DNA of 64,000 nucleotides, taken from Mariprofundus sp. KV. Its GTDB lineage: Bacteria > Pseudomonadota > Zetaproteobacteria > Mariprofundales > Mariprofundaceae. The notes under the pieces were generated by a model. The model was given only the letters and a program-made list of their open reading frames with translations, ran no database searches and had not been told where the DNA came from. This document shows positions 61,086-64,000 of the stretch, one piece after another (position 1 is the first letter of the stretch; each line of letters starts with the position of its first letter). Where the stretch lies: the NCBI RefSeq assembly GCF_013387475.1, contig NZ_VWNB01000003.1, forward strand, positions 62,001-126,000. The letters are read 5' to 3'. Position numbers and translations under genes: made by a program.

Positions 61086-62873
61086 ATGCTACCACGCACA
61101 CATTGCGGAGATTTCACAGTAATGCATATCGGTCAGACTGTTCGTCTGAATGGCTGGACGCAGACCAATCGTGACCATGGCGGTGTGGTATTCCTTGACG
61201 TGCGTGACCGTTCCGGTCTGGTACAGGTGGTGGTGCACCCCGATACCCCTGAGATGCACAAGCTTGCACACGCTATGCGTCAGCAGGATGTGATCGAAGT
61301 GGTGGGTGAGGTGATTGCCCGCAGTGAAGGCACTGTCAATGCCAATATTCCAACCGGCGAGATCGAGGTGAAAGCGATCGATATCGTGGTGTTGAATGGC
61401 TCAGAGACACCGCCATTCATGATTGATGATGATTGTGATACCTCCGAGCAGGTCAGGCTTGAATACCGCTATCTCGATCTTCGTCGCCCGAAGATGCAGC
61501 GTTTTATGGAGCTGCGTCACCGTGTTACGCATGCGGCGCGCAACTATCTCGACAGCCAGAAGTTCCTTGAGATTGAAACCCCGATCCTGAATAAATCAAC
61601 ACCTGAAGGCGCACGCGATTATCTTGTGCCTTCAAGGGTTTACCCCGGCTCCTTTTATGCACTGCCGCAAAGCCCGCAGATCTTTAAACAGCTGCTGATG
61701 GTGGCCGGTATGGATCGCTACTACCAGATTGCCCGCTGCTTCCGTGATGAGGATCTGCGAGCTGATCGCCAGCCTGAATTTACGCAGGTCGATATTGAAC
61801 TCTCCTTTGCTGATCAGGATGAGGTGATGGCCGTGGCTGAAGGGCTGTTGCGCTCGATGTTTGATGCCGGTGTTGGTATTCGCTTGCCGGAAGAGTTTCC
61901 ACGTATCACTTATGATGAAGCAATGGATCGATTTGGTCTGGATCGTCCCGATATCCGTTTTGGACTGGAACATGTTAATGTCACCGAACTGATGAAGAAG
62001 GTCGATTTCAAAGTGTTCCGTGATCCGGCTGATAATGGTGGTCTGATTAAAGTGATGCGCGTGCCTGATGGTGCGGCAAAACTTTCGCGTAAACAGATTG
62101 ATGATTATACCAAGTTTGTATCGATCTACGGTGCCAGAGGTCTGGCCTGGATCAAAGTGAATGATAAATCCGATCTGCCGGCTGGTCTGCAGTCTCCGAT
62201 TGTGAAGTTCCTGCCTGAAGATGTGCTGGCTGAGTTGTTGGAAGCCAGTGAAGCTGAGAATGGCGATCTGCTCTTCTTCGGTGCCGGTGACACTCAGGTT
62301 GTGAATGATGCACTGGGCCATCTGCGTGTGAAGATGGGCCATGATCTCGATCTGATTGCCGAGAATGATCACCGCTTTGTCTGGGTGGTCGACTTCCCGA
62401 TGTTTGCCTGGAATGCCGATGAGAAACGTCCTGAAGCGCTGCATCACCCGTTTACCGCACCACGCGAAGATGAGCTGCACAAGCTGGAGAGCGATCCGCT
62501 GAATATCTGTTCACAGGCTTATGATCTGGTCTGGAACGGTACCGAGATCGGTGGTGGTTCGATCCGTATTCATAAACCGGAAGTGCAGGCACGGGTTTTC
62601 AAAACACTCTGTATCTCCGATGAAGAGGCAGACGAGAAGTTCGGCTTCCTGCTCAAGGCTCTGAAATATGGTGCACCACCACACGGTGGTCTGGCATTCG
62701 GTCTGGATCGCGTGCTGGCACTGATGGCCGGAGTGGACTCAATCCGTGATGTGATCGCATTTCCGAAGACGCAGAAGGCGGCTGATCCGATGTCTGATGC
62801 ACCGAGTGAGGTTGCCGATGCGCAGTGGAAAGAGCTGGGTCTGCGTAAACGCCCAACCATCAAAGAGAGCTGA
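61086..62873 (+). CDS. aspS: Aspartyl-tRNA synthetase
   Basis: A class II synthetase charging tRNA-Asp, 595 residues. The N-terminal anticodon domain starts [19 protein letters not shown]; class II motif 2 is [20 protein letters not shown] near 217-236, and motif 3 is [15 protein letters not shown] near 535. The GAD insertion (about 290-410) is present as in bacterial enzymes. I chose ATG 61086 because GGAGGTG lies eight bases upstream and the family start follows. The open frame from 60987 adds 33 residues with no match. The 240 bases before it hold no clear promoter. Confidence 0.95.
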   Translation: MLPRTHCGDFTVMHIGQTVRLNGWTQTNRDHGGVVFLDVRDRSGLVQVVVHPDTPEMHKLAHAMRQQDVIEVVGEVIARSEGTVNANIPTGEIEVKAIDIVVLNGSETPPFMIDDDCDTSEQVRLEYRYLDLRRPKMQRFMELRHRVTHAARNYLDSQKFLEIETPILNKSTPEGARDYLVPSRVYPGSFYALPQSPQIFKQLLMVAGMDRYYQIARCFRDEDLRADRQPEFTQVDIELSFADQDEVMAVAEGLLRSMFDAGVGIRLPEEFPRITYDEAMDRFGLDRPDIRFGLEHVNVTELMKKVDFKVFRDPADNGGLIKVMRVPDGAAKLSRKQIDDYTKFVSIYGARGLAWIKVNDKSDLPAGLQSPIVKFLPEDVLAELLEASEAENGDLLFFGAGDTQVVNDALGHLRVKMGHDLDLIAENDHRFVWVVDFPMFAWNADEKRPEALHHPFTAPREDELHKLESDPLNICSQAYDLVWNGTEIGGGSIRIHKPEVQARVFKTLCISDEEADEKFGFLLKALKYGAPPHGGLAFGLDRVLALMAGVDSIRDVIAFPKTQKAADPMSDAPSEVADAQWKELGLRKRPTIKES

Positions 62874-62907
62874 TCCAAACATTCAAATAATCGTTCAATC
62901 ATCAAAA

Positions 62908-62934
62908 GGCCGCGTAACTTACGCGGCCTTTTTT
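62908..62934 (+). terminator. Rho-independent terminator after aspS
   Basis: GGCCGCGTAA and TTACGCGGCC form a perfect stem with an almost absent loop, followed by six T, 34 bases after the aspS stop. Strong terminator. Confidence 0.92.
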
Positions 62935-63044
62935 ATGCTGTCGCGTTGCGTATCCGACAGCAGCTTCATCGGCCTGATCAATATGAATGATATCAATCTC
63001 TTACAGCGGCCAGTGCATTGACATCGCAATGAAATAGGCTGATT

Positions 63045-63335
63045 ATGCATGTTATGAAACGCGGTCTGTTTGTTCTGATGATATTGCTCTCTGCCTGTGC
63101 GGCGAAACCGCCGGTGCAGGAGATGTCCAATGCGCGTTCTGCAATCAAGGCGGCACAGGATCTTCCCGGTAGCAGCCAGAAATCAGAGGTTTATCTGAAA
63201 TCTGCTGAAACGGCGATGGAAGAGGCTGCTGAAGCGATCCGTCTTGAACACTACGAAACAGCACGTGGTAAAGCGCTTGAAGCCAAGCGCAATGCACAGG
63301 CCGCTGCACGCATCAAACAGTCCACTAAACAGTAA
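63045..63335 (+). CDS. Small lipoprotein, DUF4398-like
   Basis: A 96-residue lipoprotein: hydrophobic signal LFVLMILLSACAAK with lipobox Cys near residue 18. The mature part is a single long helix pair rich in Ala, Glu and Lys (RSAIKAAQDL, YLKSAETAMEEAAEAI, ARGKALEAKRNAQAAARI), like DUF4398 lipoproteins that lie near TPR and peptidoglycan-binding envelope proteins. Function unknown. Two ATGs (63045, 63054) are possible. It lies between aspS and icd. Confidence 0.75.
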   Translation: MHVMKRGLFVLMILLSACAAKPPVQEMSNARSAIKAAQDLPGSSQKSEVYLKSAETAMEEAAEAIRLEHYETARGKALEAKRNAQAAARIKQSTKQ

Positions 63336-63364
63336 CAATTCGTTTCTACCGAGTGAGGTAAGTC

Positions 63365-64000
63365 ATGGCCTTTGATAAAATCAGTGTGCCGGAAAACGGC
63401 GAAAAAATATCTATGGGAGCTGACGGCATTTTGAGTGTGCCGGATCAGCCGATTGTCACCTTTATTGAGGGTGATGGCACCGGTCGTGATATCTGGCGGG
63501 CATCACAACGTGTTCTGGATGCGGCCGTTGCAAAGGCATATGCAGGCACGCGCAAGATCGCCTGGATGGAGGTGTTTGCCGGAGAGAAGGCCTGGCATAT
63601 GTACGGCCAGTCCGATGAGGCATGGCTGCCGCAGGAGACGCTGGATGCGTTCACTGAGTACCTGATTGGTATCAAAGGGCCTTTGACCACACCTGTCGGT
63701 GGCGGTATCAGCTCACTGAATGTGGCGCTGCGTCAGAAGCTTGATCTCTATACCTGCCTGCGCCCTGTAAAGTATTTTGAAGGTGTGCCTTCACCTGTAA
63801 AACGCCCTGAAGATGTTGACATGGTGATCTTCCGTGAAAACTCTGAGGATATCTATGCAGGTATCGAGTGGGCGGCCGGCTCTGATGAGGTGAAGAAGCT
63901 GCTCACCTTCCTGCACAATGAGATGGGTGTGAGCAAAATCCGTTTTCCTGAAAGTAGCGGTATCGGTGTGAAACCGGTGTCACAGGAGGGTACAGCTCGT
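63365..64000 (+). CDS. icd: Isocitrate dehydrogenase (NADP), N-terminal part, cut by window end
   Basis: The first 212 codons are visible. The enzyme oxidises isocitrate to 2-oxoglutarate in the TCA cycle. It is the E. coli-type form: [16 protein letters not shown] near residue 38, [22 protein letters not shown] near 100 (Thr and Ser contacts with substrate, the Ser site is the AceK phosphorylation site in E. coli), [18 protein letters not shown] and [15 protein letters not shown] near 155. A ribosome-binding stretch GTGAGGTAAGTC precedes ATG 63365. Its end lies beyond the window. Confidence 0.95.
   Translation, partial: MAFDKISVPENGEKISMGADGILSVPDQPIVTFIEGDGTGRDIWRASQRVLDAAVAKAYAGTRKIAWMEVFAGEKAWHMYGQSDEAWLPQETLDAFTEYLIGIKGPLTTPVGGGISSLNVALRQKLDLYTCLRPVKYFEGVPSPVKRPEDVDMVIFRENSEDIYAGIEWAAGSDEVKKLLTFLHNEMGVSKIRFPESSGIGVKPVSQEGTAR

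Overview
The window is about 64 kb of densely packed chromosome from a Gram-negative proteobacterium. LPS core genes (kdsB, hldA, waaC, waaF, an LpxL-type acyltransferase, an LptF/G permease), AddAB-like recombination genes, rdgC, apaH, rnd, HisZ-type histidine biosynthesis, a DUF1841 gene and an E. coli-type icd all fit. The gene content and style suggest a marine Zetaproteobacterium (Mariprofundus-like), but this is inference from memory; no rRNA or other marker in the window settles it.

Layout. 0-2.7 kb (+): end of rsmB, then thiL, pgpA and a CinA-like gene in an overlapping operon. 3-9 kb (-): a lipoprotein, kdsB, hldA, an OafA-type acyltransferase with an SGNH domain, and a GT39-type glycosyltransferase. 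9-13.3 kb (+): a dTDP-3-acetamido-3,6-dideoxyhexose cassette (aminotransferase, polyprenyl-phosphate-type GT2, fused acetyltransferase/ketoisomerase) and an LptF/G permease. 13.3-22.1 kb (-): an LPS inner-core operon headed by a 56-residue Trm112/YcaR-like gene, followed by lpxL, waaF, waaC, three glycosyltransferases and two methyltransferases. 22-26.9 kb: housekeeping genes (Bax-inhibitor, FxsA, ABC-F, RsgA, GFA).

26.9-31.07 kb is the accessory island and the most interesting part. Its sequence is visibly AT-richer than the surroundings at 27.0-29.9 kb. It carries a membrane-anchored retropepsin-like aspartic protease next to a NACHT-family NTPase, then a small unrecognised helical protein lying between two near-identical decayed gene tails (47 bp exactly identical), and a decayed copy of the 3' end of the nearby rhlE helicase. 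The protease plus NACHT pair looks like a candidate defence or stress-response module in which a STAND-type sensor would control a membrane protease. This function is inferred.

31-44.7 kb: a HisKA-like/REC/class III cyclase protein whose usual catalytic Asn is Ile, a stand-alone response regulator, RhlE, a yeast-type cytosine deaminase, a small structured mobile element with clean 4-bp target duplications, trpB, GNAT, M20 peptidase, YbdK-type ligase, rdgC, apaH, a diguanylate cyclase with an N-terminal Rossmann domain and a Cys cluster, and RNase D. 44.7-64 kb: serA-hisZ-purA (with an inverted-repeat element between hisZ and purA), a secreted protein with nine 8-residue repeats, a lipase, DUF1841, then a 2-TM protein + AddB-like + AddA-like operon preceded by three tandem hairpins, the last of which buries the ribosome-binding site. 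HD-GYP, aspS, a small lipoprotein and the start of icd finish the window.

No tRNA, rRNA, CRISPR array or complete insertion sequence with a transposase was seen.
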